A stretch of DNA of 64,000 nt, taken from the NCBI GenBank assembly GCA_022315425.1, contig JAIUPT010000014.1, forward strand, positions 372,001-436,000, written 5' to 3'. Positions 45,909 through 56,877 of the stretch are shown one piece after another (the stretch's first letter is position 1; each line of letters begins with the position of its first letter). A program made the translations under genes and the position numbers. Source of the stretch: Pseudevernia furfuracea. Taxonomy: Eukaryota; Ascomycota; Lecanoromycetes; Lecanorales; Parmeliaceae. The notes under the pieces were generated by a model. That model was given only the letters and a program-made list of their open reading frames with translations. It ran no database searches and had not been told where the DNA came from.

Positions 45909-46451
45909 ATGTCTTCCTCAGCCTCGTCCAACTCCACCCAGACAATTACCAACGTCGTCTTTGGTGTCACTGCCACTACCATCAGCATTGTGACTGTGTG
46001 GCAAGCTCATAGAGTATGGAGGATGTGGCGTGAATATGCTCATGATCCAGAGAACGTGGCTCCTGGTACGCATTGATGTGCCGATTTCCATTGTCGCCCT
46101 TTTACTTACCGTCACCAAGTAGACATCGAGCTTGGTCTCCAGTCATTCCCATCCACACCTACGAGCCTCGAAGCTCCAGAACGTGAGGTAGTTGCTAGCT
46201 CAGCTCCGTCGGCAAACCAAGTTGGCGAGGTTGCTGAGTCCGGACAAATGTCGGTGTATGTACAACGCCCCGAGCTTCAGCCCACTCTACCGACGACAGT
46301 CGATGCCGAGACAAGTCTCAGCCCGACCTTGGTCCAAGGAGCATATTTCAAGGGCAATGAACTCCTCAGAGTCCACACTGAGAATGCCCAACCTGCCTTG
46401 ACAGATATGGAACGTCGAGAGCTCCGTCTTACCGCCAACGACCATCTCTGA
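45909..46451 (+). CDS. Small single-pass membrane protein, tandem paralogue B
   Basis: Two exons, 45909..46065 and 46123..46451, 161 residues. MSSSASSNSTQTITNVVFGV continues into the membrane segment TATTISIVTVW, then QAHRVWRMWREYAHDPENVA, the junction AP|DIELGLQSFPSTPTSLEAPE, and a hydrophilic tail ending ERRELRLTANDHL. It aligns with paralogue A over the first ~45 residues and at the splice site, and diverges in the tail, which suggests a duplication with relaxed constraint on the tail. An extra 3' intron extending the tail cannot be excluded. Confidence 0.7.
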
Positions 46452-47125
46452 TCCCACCAGGGGTCACAAGCAGGACGGGAAGAGCATCTTGCCACGGCTC
46501 AGACCCCACTTGTCGAAATTGAACAGGGTCGTGACAAGCTGTTTTGAGAGATTTTCAACCAAGAGCAAATAAAGCGAGTGCAGGCGACATGGGAGGATGA
46601 ACAAGCTCTTAATCAGGATAGATTTCGGCCCATACAATGGAAACCGATGACGATCAAGGCTCTTTCTCCTCAATGCATTGGCACTTTCAATTCTCCATGA
46701 GCTTGGACTGTAGAGTATTGAGCTTACACCCTTTCATGTCGAAGAAATCCGGCTTCGCGCGCACGCATCCAGACTTACTTTTCTTGAACTTCACCCAAAC
46801 CATCAGTGCATCTCCGACCGGCTATTTACCCATTTGTATCTGGGTTTGCTGCACCGTGTTGACATATTCCCTACTCCACGAGCCATTTGGACGTAGTGTA
46901 ATAGATTCACCACCCTTTCATACCGACTATTTCTGGCTTCTTAACCTTTCCCTAACCCTTCTTCGGCTTCAACAGCAGCAATTGAACATTGCCAGCCGAC
47001 GTTGGACATTTGTTCCGGTATGATGACTCCAAGTGACACAACATTATTAGGCTTGAACCCTTTGTAGAACACCAACCACCCCACCATGCCCATCTAATAA
47101 ACCCTCCAACTCCCCAACATTCAAA
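46452..47125. other. Intergenic region
   Basis: 674 bp without supported gene, upstream of the GC-rich Rossmann-fold gene. Confidence 0.45.
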
Positions 47126-48058
47126 ATGACACAAACCGCACACCCAACCACCGCACCCCCTCCCGCCCGCCCCGAACCCGTCGACATCCTCATCCTCGGC
47201 GCAGGCTGGTCCTCCCAATTCCTCCGCCCCCTCCTCACCCACCACAACCTGACCCACGCCGCCACCACGCGCAGCGGCCGCGACGCCACCATCCCCTTCA
47301 CCTTCGACCCCTCCTCCCGCTCCCCGGAGCCCTACGCGCTCCTGCCCCGCGCCACCACCGTCCTCATCACCTTCCCGCTCCACCGCCCCGGCCAGAGCGA
47401 AACCCTCACCACCCTCTACGCCCACACGCACCCTCACCCGCACCCGGACGCCGCCGCCGCCGCGACGAAATGGATCCAGCTCGGCAGCACGGGCATCTTC
47501 ACCGCGCCCGGCTGGAACGACGCGTCCGGCCCCCTCCCCCACCCCGGCGCGAACCAGCGCGCCCGGGCCGAAGACGAGCTCCTCTCCCTGCGGGGCGCGG
47601 ACGCCTGCGTGCTCAACCTGGCGGGGCTGTACGGCGGCGGGGAAGGGGAAGGACGGCGGCCGCGGGACTGGGTGGGGCGGGTGGCGAGGAGCAAAGGGGA
47701 GGTGAAGGGGAAGGGGGCGTTGCACTTGGTGCACGGCCGGGACGTCGCGCGGGCCGTGGTGGGGGTGCTGGCGGGGTTCGGCGCCGTGGCGGGGCGGCGG
47801 TGGATCGTGACGGATTTGAGGGTCTATGATTGGTGGGATTTGATCATGAGTTGGGGCGGGGGGGGGAGCGGGGAGGTGGGGGAGACGGGGGGGGCGGAGG
47901 GGGGGCGGATGGAGTATCAGCGTTGGGTGGTGGAACTGATGAGGGAGGAAGGGGTGAGGGCGCTGCCGAGGGAGAAGGAAGGGTTGGGGAGGCTGCTAGA
48001 TGGTCGGGAGTTTTGGGAGGCAATTGGAAGTTGGCCCGGGGAAGGCAGGGTGACTTGA
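47126..48058 (+). CDS. NAD(P)-binding Rossmann-fold protein, epimerase/dehydratase-like
   Basis: A single exon, 310 residues. PVDILILGAGWSSQFLRPLL is a dinucleotide-binding beta-alpha-beta start. TVLITFPLHRP, KWIQLGSTGIFTAPGW (the beta-strand/Ser region of extended SDRs), VLNLAGLYGGGEG and LHLVHGRDVARAVVGVLAGF follow the extended-SDR pattern (YeeZ/NAD-dependent epimerase type). The usual YxxxK catalytic motif is not obvious, so an atypical reductase or a binding protein is possible. The C-terminal third is Gly/Glu-rich. GC content is far above the neighbours and codons prefer C/G at third positions; the strong opposite-strand open frame is a by-product of this. Confidence 0.75.
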   Translation: MTQTAHPTTAPPPARPEPVDILILGAGWSSQFLRPLLTHHNLTHAATTRSGRDATIPFTFDPSSRSPEPYALLPRATTVLITFPLHRPGQSETLTTLYAHTHPHPHPDAAAAATKWIQLGSTGIFTAPGWNDASGPLPHPGANQRARAEDELLSLRGADACVLNLAGLYGGGEGEGRRPRDWVGRVARSKGEVKGKGALHLVHGRDVARAVVGVLAGFGAVAGRRWIVTDLRVYDWWDLIMSWGGGGSGEVGETGGAEGGRMEYQRWVVELMREEGVRALPREKEGLGRLLDGREFWEAIGSWPGEGRVT

Positions 48059-48408
48059 ATGTTGGAGACGATGTTAGTGCATGCAATTGGGGACATGGAG
48101 CTTTGGAGTATTTCAATGGCTTGAATGCCGAAGCATCATGCGTGGTAAAGCGAGGGTTAATAGCCCAGCTAACTAATAGTACATGTTTGGGTTTTCCCGC
48201 AAGCTTGTAATAAGCTGTACTCCATGAACGCCTGGAGACTCATCTCCTATCCTTTTGTGGCCGCACATTCCTCGGAGTTGACCGACTTCTCCTATTACGC
48301 CTTAATATCGATTGAACACCACCTTTGAGACCAGCCTTCTCGCCGCGGCGAACTACCCGTTGGACACCCAGCCCTCGAGTTCTATTCCCGTTCGTCATGC
48401 TGCCGGTC
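48059..48408. other. Convergent 3' region Rossmann-fold gene/hacA
   Basis: 350 bp holding the 3' flanks of the two genes; nothing else seen. Confidence 0.5.
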
Positions 48409-49675
48409 TTAAGTCGCAGTGCCAAACCCGTCGCAGCCCAGAGAGGGCGCGCCAAGGAAGGGCTGCTGAGCAGAAGACGTCGCAGCAATCGGAGATGAAG
48501 AATTGGACCTCTCGAGTGAGTAGCCTCCGGAGTAGACATCGCTTTGGCGGGCGAGGTCCTCGTTATTGTAGGTTTTGGCATCATCGCTTTTGTTGGCGAA
48601 GGCAGTAGTAGATTGACAGGCGTCGAGATCAACCATGGAATCAAAGGTAAAACCGTTGGCGTTGTCCTCGTCTATGGAGGAAGCGGCGAATCCGTCCTTG
48701 AAGAAGTGAAGATCATCCTCAACGGATGCATCAGTTGCGAATAGACTGCTGAAATCAACATCAGATAAAGAAGATTCGCCGAAGATGATTGGATCGCAGC
48801 TGCGTGGCGAGTCGTAGGCCGAGTCGATATTTGACATGCTTCCGCGGACTGACACTGCAGGTCGCACAACATCGCGGCAGGATGTTGTATCATGTCCGGG
48901 GTAGCAGTCAAAGCATCGAGGCTTAGACTCATTGTCGCTGGCGTTGATGATTGCGAGTCGGTGGCGGATGATGGGGATGAGTAGGAGGTGGACGGTGCGC
49001 CGCGGGAGTGTTGGGGTGTTGGTAGGTTGTAAGGATAGTCATCTAACAACTCTTGTTTGATGAATTGTTCCCGAGTCAGGAGGTCTGGTCCCAGTGGTGG
49101 TGAGTCGATGCGAGGTGTTAGAGAAGATCCTCGCTTCATGGCCTCCATCTGCGCGGCCATCCGGGCGACTTTCTGGGCGAGAAGGAACTTCTCATGCTCA
49201 ACAGTCATCAACCGCTCCTTGAGAGACTCGTTCTGTTGCTCGATGAAGGATTTTTCGCCTTCGAGCTTTTCAACTTCCTGTCGCTTACGCTCTCGCGATG
49301 ATTGCGCAGCTTGTCGATTTCGAAGGACTCGCTCGATCCGACGTTGCTCTTTCTCATCTTCCGTCTTTGCTCGCTTGCTGAAGGATATGTCAGTCGATGT
49401 GAGTCAGTATCAGGGATTGTGATAGCTTACCGAGGAGGAAGATTTGTCTTTGGTGTTGGTAGTTCTTGACCCCATGACTTTCGCTTCTTTGTCGGCTTCT
49501 TGGACTCATCACCCTCGGTGCTCTCGTCCTTGACATTATAAGATGACTCGGGTGAGGTGGGTTCGGGGGTCATTAGGCTGTTTTGTAATGAGGTATCGGA
49601 GAGGGAGATGGTTGCTTGTGGGTTGTAAAAATCATTGGTTTCGAAGCCCATGGCGGGGGAGATAGTATCGACCAT
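48409..49675 (-). CDS. hacA: HacA/Hac1 bZIP transcription factor of the unfolded protein response
   Basis: Exon 1 complement(49431..49675), spliceosomal intron 49378..49430, then exon 2. The bZIP basic region crosses the junction (PPR|KRAKTEDEKEQRRIERVLRN, RQAAQSSRERKRQEVEKL) and is followed by the leucine zipper. Unspliced, the frame ends at 48672 (316 aa, tail ...QCQSAEACQIS). Removing 20 nt (48835..48854; 23 nt, 48835..48857, also fits) switches to the frame ending at 48409: SNIDSAYDSPR, PIIFGESSLSDVDFSSLF, 397 aa for the 20-nt version. This is the Ire1-cleaved unconventional intron. The CTGCAGT 5' site (CNG/CNGN) sits in a predicted GAC/GTC hairpin loop. HacA activates ER chaperone and secretion genes. 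Exact intron ends need cDNA. Confidence 0.93.
48835..48854 (-). promoter_or_regulatory. hacA: Unconventional (Ire1/tRNA-ligase type) intron of hacA
   Basis: 20 nt starting after ...CTGCAG and ending ...GCATG on the minus strand, lacking GT-AG borders. Removal joins the frame of MLCDLQ to SNIDSAYDSPR. A 23-nt version (from CTG/CAG, 48857) also restores the frame. Confidence 0.7.
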
Positions 49676-51470
49676 ATTGTGAAGTAATGCTCAAGTGTCA
49701 AGAGATGAGATGTGATGATAAGGCGTATAGCGAGCCTATCCTGATTTGTGAGATAACAAGAGATTTTTGATGAGGAAATGGGATCTGATGTAGGGATATG
49801 CTGCCTGGGAGCCCTTCAGATTTTGAGTTGAGGACACATATTCTTTCCGCTGTGGCGGGTACGGCCGCACCTAGGAGGTAGGCAGTAATATTATGTACTC
49901 GTACTTGATGATGGCCGACGCTGATGCTTTGTCATTCAGCATGGGCGAATTAAATGATGAACAAGTTTTAATCAAATTGATGAGTTTGAAGGCTTTGGAT
50001 GAAGGAGAGGAAAGAAGATGAAAAAAAGAAGATGAAAAAAAGACGAGAGGCGGGCCAAGGGGAATTTATGTGGAGAGAAGGGAAGGGAGAATGCGAAGTT
50101 CCAATTTTATTTCATCACCAATTTTGATTTAGGGGTTAATACGGAGTAAGTGGGTTCGTAATTGTAACTAATTGCGTGTGCCTCAAGAACGCCTAAGAGG
50201 CTAAGCCCCTTAGAAAGATAAGGTATACGTGAGAAAGATGATGGAGCTTCCGTCATTGCATGATCCATCGCCTGAATGATCGCCATCGCTTCGAATTCTA
50301 ATTCTGGAAAACGACTTACACCAAAATTGCGAAACCGAGCTGGTCCGTTTGATGTTACCAACTTACGAGTATCATCTTGCTCTTCCGCTCCATGCGCCTT
50401 TCCTACCCATTCAACATTCTTGAACATCACTCTCACACCTCGACAACTACTACTACTACTTCACTGCCAAATTCGAGTGGTGACCACAAAAGTTGGTCTC
50501 ACCAAAATAAAGACCTCGCAAAAGTGCGCACGCCAAATGATTCAGCAAGCCATCTTCTCCACTCCTCGTTTCACATGACCGCCCGCACCATATTCAAGAC
50601 CGGAATCACCTAGTACTTTGCATACATGGAGCAAAAGGGCACTGCCGGCAGTATGCATAATCAACAAAAGATAGCCAATGTGCGTCAATTGCTTCCGCTC
50701 AGCTCGCAGCAGGAGCTGACTGTGCCAACGCATTACATACTCACCGAATACCTCCGCCGTCAAGCATAAGCCCGACAATCTGGTCGTAATAACCATCATC
50801 TCACCTCGCTCTACCTTCAGAGTTCACTTGGTCGATAAGAGCATCGATACTAATGTCTCAAACCAGTGTTACAAAGCCGAGTCGGAAAATTGATATTTGA
50901 CGCTTGCTTCAAGCTACTTGCGCTTCCCGTTTTTCGTGTGGCATGAAACGGCGTCTCTTTCCCATTTATGCGCACGCTTCCCACTACCCCATTCAGACAA
51001 GCGACGCCTATCGAAAATCTTCAGAAACGGATCAACGGCCGTGGGCTAGGATTTAGACTTCCCCTATGGAGATGGGAGATTTGTGAAAACCGACATGTTG
51101 AGTATTGACGGGGCTCTAAGCCTCCAAACGGCAAGACATGCAAAGAATTCAAGCGGCCGTTGTGCCCTATTTTGGATGTCCGTATCTTTTATCGCTTATT
51201 TGATTGGCTGAACGGTTTCAAGAAGGATGAAACAAAGCGGAGAACGGTAGGCTTGGACGTCTGACACAAGTTTGACGTGTGGTACAGCGGCCGACAATCC
51301 TTCACCGGGGCACCAGAACGGATCAATAAGCTTGAGAAGCAATACCCGTATGGAATCATGGGTTAGGGTCTGCATGAATAAAGTAGACTTGAAGGCGTCT
51401 CTTATGGTATCTTGTACATAGACGTTGCTGCGCCTGAGGCGCTCTTCCATTCCTTTCTAGCCAAATTGCT
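49676..51470. other. hacA upstream region and intergenic DNA
   Basis: About 1.8 kb. It includes the hacA leader and promoter, an A/G-rich stretch with repeated AAAGAAGATGAAAAAAAGA (about 50010-50045), and the 3' flank of ENP1. Short frames on both strands have no family features. Confidence 0.5.
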
Positions 51471-52995
51471 TCATGTGAGCTCCATGGTGTCATCGTTGCC
51501 GCCGTTGAGAGGCTCTTCTACGGGCACACCTCTGCCCCTGCCCTCCAATAATTCCCGTCGAACTTCTGGTCCAATGGCTTTGTGCCCCCTGACAAGTAGA
51601 AGATCCAATAAAGCTTCCCGCTGGTCCTCTGTAATGTCATTCCTATAGCGCTGCGCGAATGCGAGCAGGCATTGGTGCCACAGCACTGGGAGGCTTGTCG
51701 CTCCGAAGCCTACATCATGCCCATTTGCTGGTGGTGTGACGCGGAATCGGAGAAAGTGGAATACTAAACCATCAATGACCTTGTAGGGAAGCGCGTACTT
51801 CTTCTCCAACAGTGTTCTAATGAAGATGTTGGTCGCCCCGGCTGCTTCCGTAGATATTAACGATGTCTGCTCTGCTGCTATCTCGGTCAATCGAAGCAAG
51901 GCTGCAGCTGAGTGTAGGACTGGGACAGAGACTCGAGCAAGGACACTGGAAATAATCTGAGCCTCGCGCAATGTGCATTGACCCTCGTTAAGCAGAGGAA
52001 ACAATACACCCTTGAACCAGGCCGATGGCTTATACAGCGCTTTCTTCAGAGCTTTGTAGAGGTGAACATTGAGTTTCTTCGTTTCGTGAATATCTTCTTT
52101 CACGCGTTCGAGCAATACATTCCGGAGGAACAGCTGAGCGATACCAGCGTTCCCCGATACGAAGATCTTGGTGCCTTCATAGCATGCATTTGGCGTCCAA
52201 GACTCCGGTCTTGTGATGGCGAGGAGCTCCTCCCATTGTGGTAGTGTGGGAATGATCTTGAACGGCTTCGGAAGCTTGCCCGATTTGTAGCGAGACAGTA
52301 TCATGCCGATCCTGCGCGAATGATTTAGCAGAGCCAGTGATTGATGATACTTGCAAGCTTACTTTGAGTACACCTCCACGACTTTTGCTGGTAACTCGAT
52401 GGCTTCCATAGGCAGTCCACCACCTTGTACAGTAGGCTGTCCCGTTTGCGTAGCTTCATGTGCGGCAATCTTCTCTAAGATGAGATCTGCCAGATTGGTC
52501 CCTTGTCCTTCTTCTGTATCCTTGTTGGCAGTCGTTTGTAGGATGGCGTCTGCAGAAGTCGATGGCATGAACTTATCAAAGAGACTCAAGTCATTCGGAT
52601 CAATCTCCTATTAATATTGTCAGAATTGCCCTCCCAGCTACAACTTGTCTAAAACCCACGTCTTCCTCAACTATCTCATCCTCCTCGTCTCCCCAAGCCT
52701 CGTCGTCGTATCGGCCATCTTCTCCTTCTGATGCGCTGGCCCCCCCGAAGCGAGACTCAAATGTAAACGCTGGATTGGGCGCTGCAGCGCCAATTTCCTG
52801 CTGCTCTTCATCTGCTAGGTCCTGTCCGATCTTGAGTATCTTTCTGGATGATCTCGAATCGACATAGCCGCCACCGTCGTCCTCGGGCCTTGCCTTTCTC
52901 TTCTTCGATCGATGTCGCAGCGGGCCAGTAGCTGTAAGGTCTTCTTCCAGCGGCGCAAGCCGTCGTGCAGACCTAGATCTGGATGTCGGCGCCAT
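51471..52995 (-). CDS. ENP1: Bystin/Enp1, 40S ribosome biogenesis factor
   Basis: Three exons, complement(52660..52995), complement(52363..52607), complement(51471..52311); 473 residues (yeast Enp1 483). A basic/acidic N-terminus (MAPTSRSRSARRLAPLEED, EDEIVEED) is followed by EIDPNDLSLFDKFMPST and by the bystin domain from about 165: GMILSRYKSGKLPKPFKIIP, ACYEGTKIFVSGNAGIAQLF, LYKALKKALYKPSAWFKGVL, FPLLNEGQCTLREAQIISSV, LPYKVIDGLVFHFLRF, PVLWHQCLLAFAQRY. Enp1 travels with pre-40S particles from nucleolus to cytoplasm and is needed for late 18S processing. Junctions EED|EIDPND and YSK|IGMILS are conserved. Together with UTP21 this gives two small-subunit biogenesis genes in the window. Confidence 0.96.
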
Positions 52996-55566
52996 TTTTG
53001 TCGCTTTGGAGAATATTGCAGAGAAAAGACGAAAGTGCGGTGGTAGCGTTATCTTATCTTAGCGCGGATTGGTTGCATACCGAGGGATTCTCGATTTTAA
53101 CATTGATGCACGATGAGCAAAGTGATTAATAGAAGTAGTCTGTGAGATATCTCAATGCACACTTTGGGGGCTAGCGACCCCTAGCAAAACTACGTCGACC
53201 AGTGGATGACTTTTGGGAGACTGGACCTCTATCTGAAGTACTTTAGTGTCCCCAGGATTTGTCGGCACCGCCGCCATGCAGCTGATGATGCCCGTACTAG
53301 AAATTAGACTGATGTTACTTTACGATGGAAGGGTTCTTATTGTCAGGTTGGCGTGCGGTCGAATCAGAGACAAATGGTAGTCTAGTTGACTCCTTTGATG
53401 GACTCAAGTGGCTCAGCGGTGACTCTTTCGCCATAAGCTCATGCAAATAGACGGTACTCATACTAGAGCACTTTTGCATTGGCTTCATTAATCAATTGTC
53501 TAGAACTCGTAGCCGTAGCTGTAGACAAGTATCCTCGCTTCCAATATGTAAGTACACGAGGTTTTGATCCCTTTATCATTGCTACTGCTGGATGATAGAT
53601 AGCGAGCATACCTTAGTATTCAAAGGCCCAAGTGGGCTACAAGTACCACTACCTTCGCTTTCCCCGCAATGATTAAGTACATCATAATGGGAGGTGGGAA
53701 GATGAGCTGTCTGGAGCAATGATGCAGGACCTCGGCCGCTTGTCAATGTGGTCCTCGGGAGGTTCAACAGGTCAAGGACCCTTGAATTTGGCTGCTAACA
53801 CATGAAAACGCTTCGGGCCAGATCCTCTGCTAGAGCGTAGACCTGCACTTCTGCGCTGGAGTTTGGAGGTCGAGACCATCGAGAATGCAGTTCTGTATCA
53901 ATCTTCCTGGTGTCCTCAAACTTCATACTTAGTAACCGAGCGGCGAGGGGACCTTTCATGATCGGGAGGATCGGCCTACAAACGCCACATCCGTGCCAAT
54001 CATATGCAGCTCTGGCAAACGAGCGACCTCACTCCATCACCACCGTCACCGTTACCGTCACCATTGCAAACTGCTGATCATCTCGCCCCGTTCCCCAACC
54101 CGTGACAATTCTCCTGATATAGTCTATACTCTATCCTAAACTCCCGGATACCAGAGTGTCATCGCTGTCCACTGCTAGCAGAGCTAATTTGGGCTTAGGC
54201 CAGACATGGCATCTTCCACCCATCCTAATGTGCGATACACTATGCTGGGCTCGCATCCTAGATCCGCAAGCCCAGCGGGTCGAGCCAATTCTGTACAGCC
54301 AAGATGGCTTGTAATTGGAGGTACGCCTTGCTTGATGGTGGAAGGCAAGCCAATCAGGATTGAATTCCAGGATGAGGAATGCTCCTCCAGAGAGTATCCT
54401 GGCTATCTCTCTTTCCAAACAGTGTTCGCTCTCGGATTCTATATTATGCCCCGCGCAAATTCATCTTCTGTCATCTTGTGTCATACCATCTCAATGTCTG
54501 GTCAAAATAGCCTTTCGTATTTGACCATACTCCGCATTGATGGCCTATCAAAACATAGATAGATGTAGATGTAGCGTTCCCAATTCTCCTTCCAGGCTGG
54601 TCTATGGATGTGTGTATCTCGGTGATGAAGTCCTCGGAGGCTGTTCTCGTCTATCGTCGATAATATAGAGGTAGGTATGATTCCAGACACGAAAGGTTCT
54701 CCTATATCTTCCTCCTTTTCTGCGGGTTCTCAAAAGTCGCACTAGACGGCTTGCTTTGCTTGTTGGGTTTTTTCTGCTTTGTGGTTGGACGGACGAAGGC
54801 GATGTAGTAATCCTTACGCAGCACATTTGGGTATATATCCTCGTCAGAAGGTATTCAAAGCATTGTTCGCATCGCTCCCCATAGAGGTACACGAAATGTA
54901 CAAACATCCGTTGCCAATTAGCCGCCATCGAGCTTAGCTGCCATTACTTGTTCCATGGTTTACAGATTTGGCAGGTGCATCTACGGGTTACTATACAGGC
55001 GGTTGTGGCAGGCGAGAAGCTAATTCAACGACATCTGGACTACATTTTGGATTCTTTGCTCGTCCTCAACCATGGTCCACCACCTGCTACTCTCTACGCT
55101 GCGACCTCCTTGGCTCCCAGTGCAATCTCGGACGTTCGCTACTGTGGAAGAGTAAGTATCAGAGGGCAGGAAAGCTTGGCAGAATCGCATGGGCCGACAT
55201 CGGTCTCCTTCGATGTTGGGAGTCTACGTCTACATTGGCTGCTGGAAGAGGACATGGTTGGTGATACCGATGACTATGGACTACGTTGAAGGCCGCCGAA
55301 TGTTCGCAACTCGTCGTGACTACACCATCAGTCCTGAGTTCACAGTGCTGCTGCTGGCAGTTCTCTGGAGTTCTGATACTCAGCCCTTTCGATCTTAGCG
55401 GCGAGCAGAAATTTTCTGTATGAAAATTTGAGCAAATTTGAGCAGGTTCCTGATTTGCTCCTTGGGTATAAATTCGCCCACTTTTTCTCTCTCTCTTTTT
55501 TCTCTTTTTTTCTTCTCTCCATCGGACGATTTTTGCCTCATCACTCACAAACACATCACTCACACA
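52996..55566. other. Long intergenic region, no gene recognised
   Basis: About 2.6 kb. Several short frames (for example 54948-55289, + strand, 113 aa) have no family features or convincing splice sites. Pyrimidine-rich runs (TTTTTCTCTCTCTCTT..., about 55480-55520) precede the next start codon, as often seen in fungal promoters. Confidence 0.45.
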
Positions 55567-56877
55567 ATGTCTTCATCACGCAAATATCATTCGATTCTGC
55601 TCTCACTCAAGATTGCATCTGTAGTCATGCCTTCCCTCACTACAGCCTGTCGCATTCCTGCCCCTGTTCATGTCTCTCAACCTGCTTCGGTAGCCCGAGT
55701 TCCCATCGCCACCGCCCGCAGCATACCTCGCCCTGTCAATTCGCCTTCGGTAGCCCGCAGATACACGCCTACCGTCCAGCGTTCCCATCGCCACCGCCCG
55801 CAGCATACCTCGCCCTGTCAATTCGCCTTCGGTAGCCCGCAGATACACGCCTACCGTCCAGCGTACCAGCCCATCGACAACCATTGCTTCCATGGCTTCC
55901 TCTTTCGCCGCCATGTCCATCAGCAAGCCCGTCAGTCAGGCCATCGCACCATCCAGTGCGCCCAAGCCTACCTCGCCTCTTCCTTGTGTCGCCGCTCTTT
56001 GCAGCAAGCTTGCCTCCGACCGCATCCAAGCTCGCCGTCAACGAGTCACCGCCAACCTCAACGTCGCAAAGAAGAGACCTACCGCTCCGGTATCGATCCC
56101 TCAATCCTCGTCGATGCCGTCCAGAGCAGTGCCGCCAGCCGCCATCGCTCCAGCATCGATCCGTCAAGCCTCATCGATGTCGTCCCGAGCAGTACCGCCA
56201 GTCGCCATCGCTCCGGTTTCGATACTGCGTAACCGATCGAAACCGTCTCGAGTCATTCCCCTCCCTCGGATCCACGCTCGGATGTCGTCAACTCTCGTAT
56301 CCTCGTGGATGCCACCACGCGGGCGCGAGCCTCGTGGTACGGAGCCCTACTGCGAGGGTCGACCCGGCGAAACCGACGACGACGGCAACCGCCTTCGCGG
56401 AGACTACCAGCCACTTAACAACTTCGGCATCAGGTGCACATGCCACCCAGAAGACAAAGACTGGATAGGTCCCCGCAGGTGGAAGACCACCCCAGCTGAG
56501 GCAGACGTAAGTGTACTTTCCAGAGAAACCCCCCTCCCCCACCCCCCTTATAGCATGGTTGAGTTCTTGCTCTTATGAAGCCATACTGACTCCTTAATAT
56601 GCAGGTGGATCCAGCAAGACCAAGGATCGTCCGATTCGCAGACAATCCTGTCTCGTCGACCAGGACGTTCCGACCTTGGTACAACAAAGTCTGGCCATCT
56701 CCTGAGAATTCCGAGGATGACTCAACCGAAGCAGAAGACGACGCCGCCATTAGCGCCATCGATAACCCGTCAGCGCCAGTAGCCATCACCAACCCGCTAC
56801 CTGGCAGCTCAGAATTCCAGAGCACCTGGCAGGCGCTAATGGACGAAGGATTTCCTGACGACGATGAATACTTCTAG
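55567..56877 (+). pseudogene. Low-complexity gene broken by an exact 82-bp tandem duplication
   Basis: ATG at 55567 (MSSSRKYHSILLSLKIASVV). 55699..55780 is repeated exactly at 55781..55862. Because 82 is not a multiple of three the frame shifts: as assembled it ends at 56232 (221 aa). With only one copy the frame would run on through the Ser/Pro/Ala-rich part, PYCEGRPGETDDDGNRLRGD and NNFGIRCTCHPEDKDWIGPR to GAC at 56506, an intron 56507..56604, and a last exon 56605..56877 (VDPARPRIVRFADNPVSS, ending FPDDDEYF), 376 residues. That ancestral length is exactly in frame. No known family. Either a real null allele, an alternative downstream start, or an assembly error. Confidence 0.6.
55699..55862 (+). 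repeat. Exact 82-bp tandem duplication (two copies)
   Basis: Two adjoining identical units starting GTTCCCATCGCCACC, at 55699 and 55781. Confidence 0.95.

Noticed and set aside
46952..47734. 260-aa minus-strand open frame opposite the Rossmann-fold gene
   Set aside because: Product of extreme GC and third-position bias; low-complexity Gly/Val/Arg/Glu sequence with no domain, while the + strand encodes a recognisable Rossmann protein.
50542..50799. 85-aa minus-strand frame with a hydrophobic segment upstream of hacA
   Set aside because: No recognisable family, no conserved start or splice context; kept as intergenic.
54948..55289. 113-aa + strand frame in the ENP1 to 55.5 kb interval
   Set aside because: Looks mildly protein-like but has no domain, no neighbouring exon that fits, and overlaps a second frame of equal quality.
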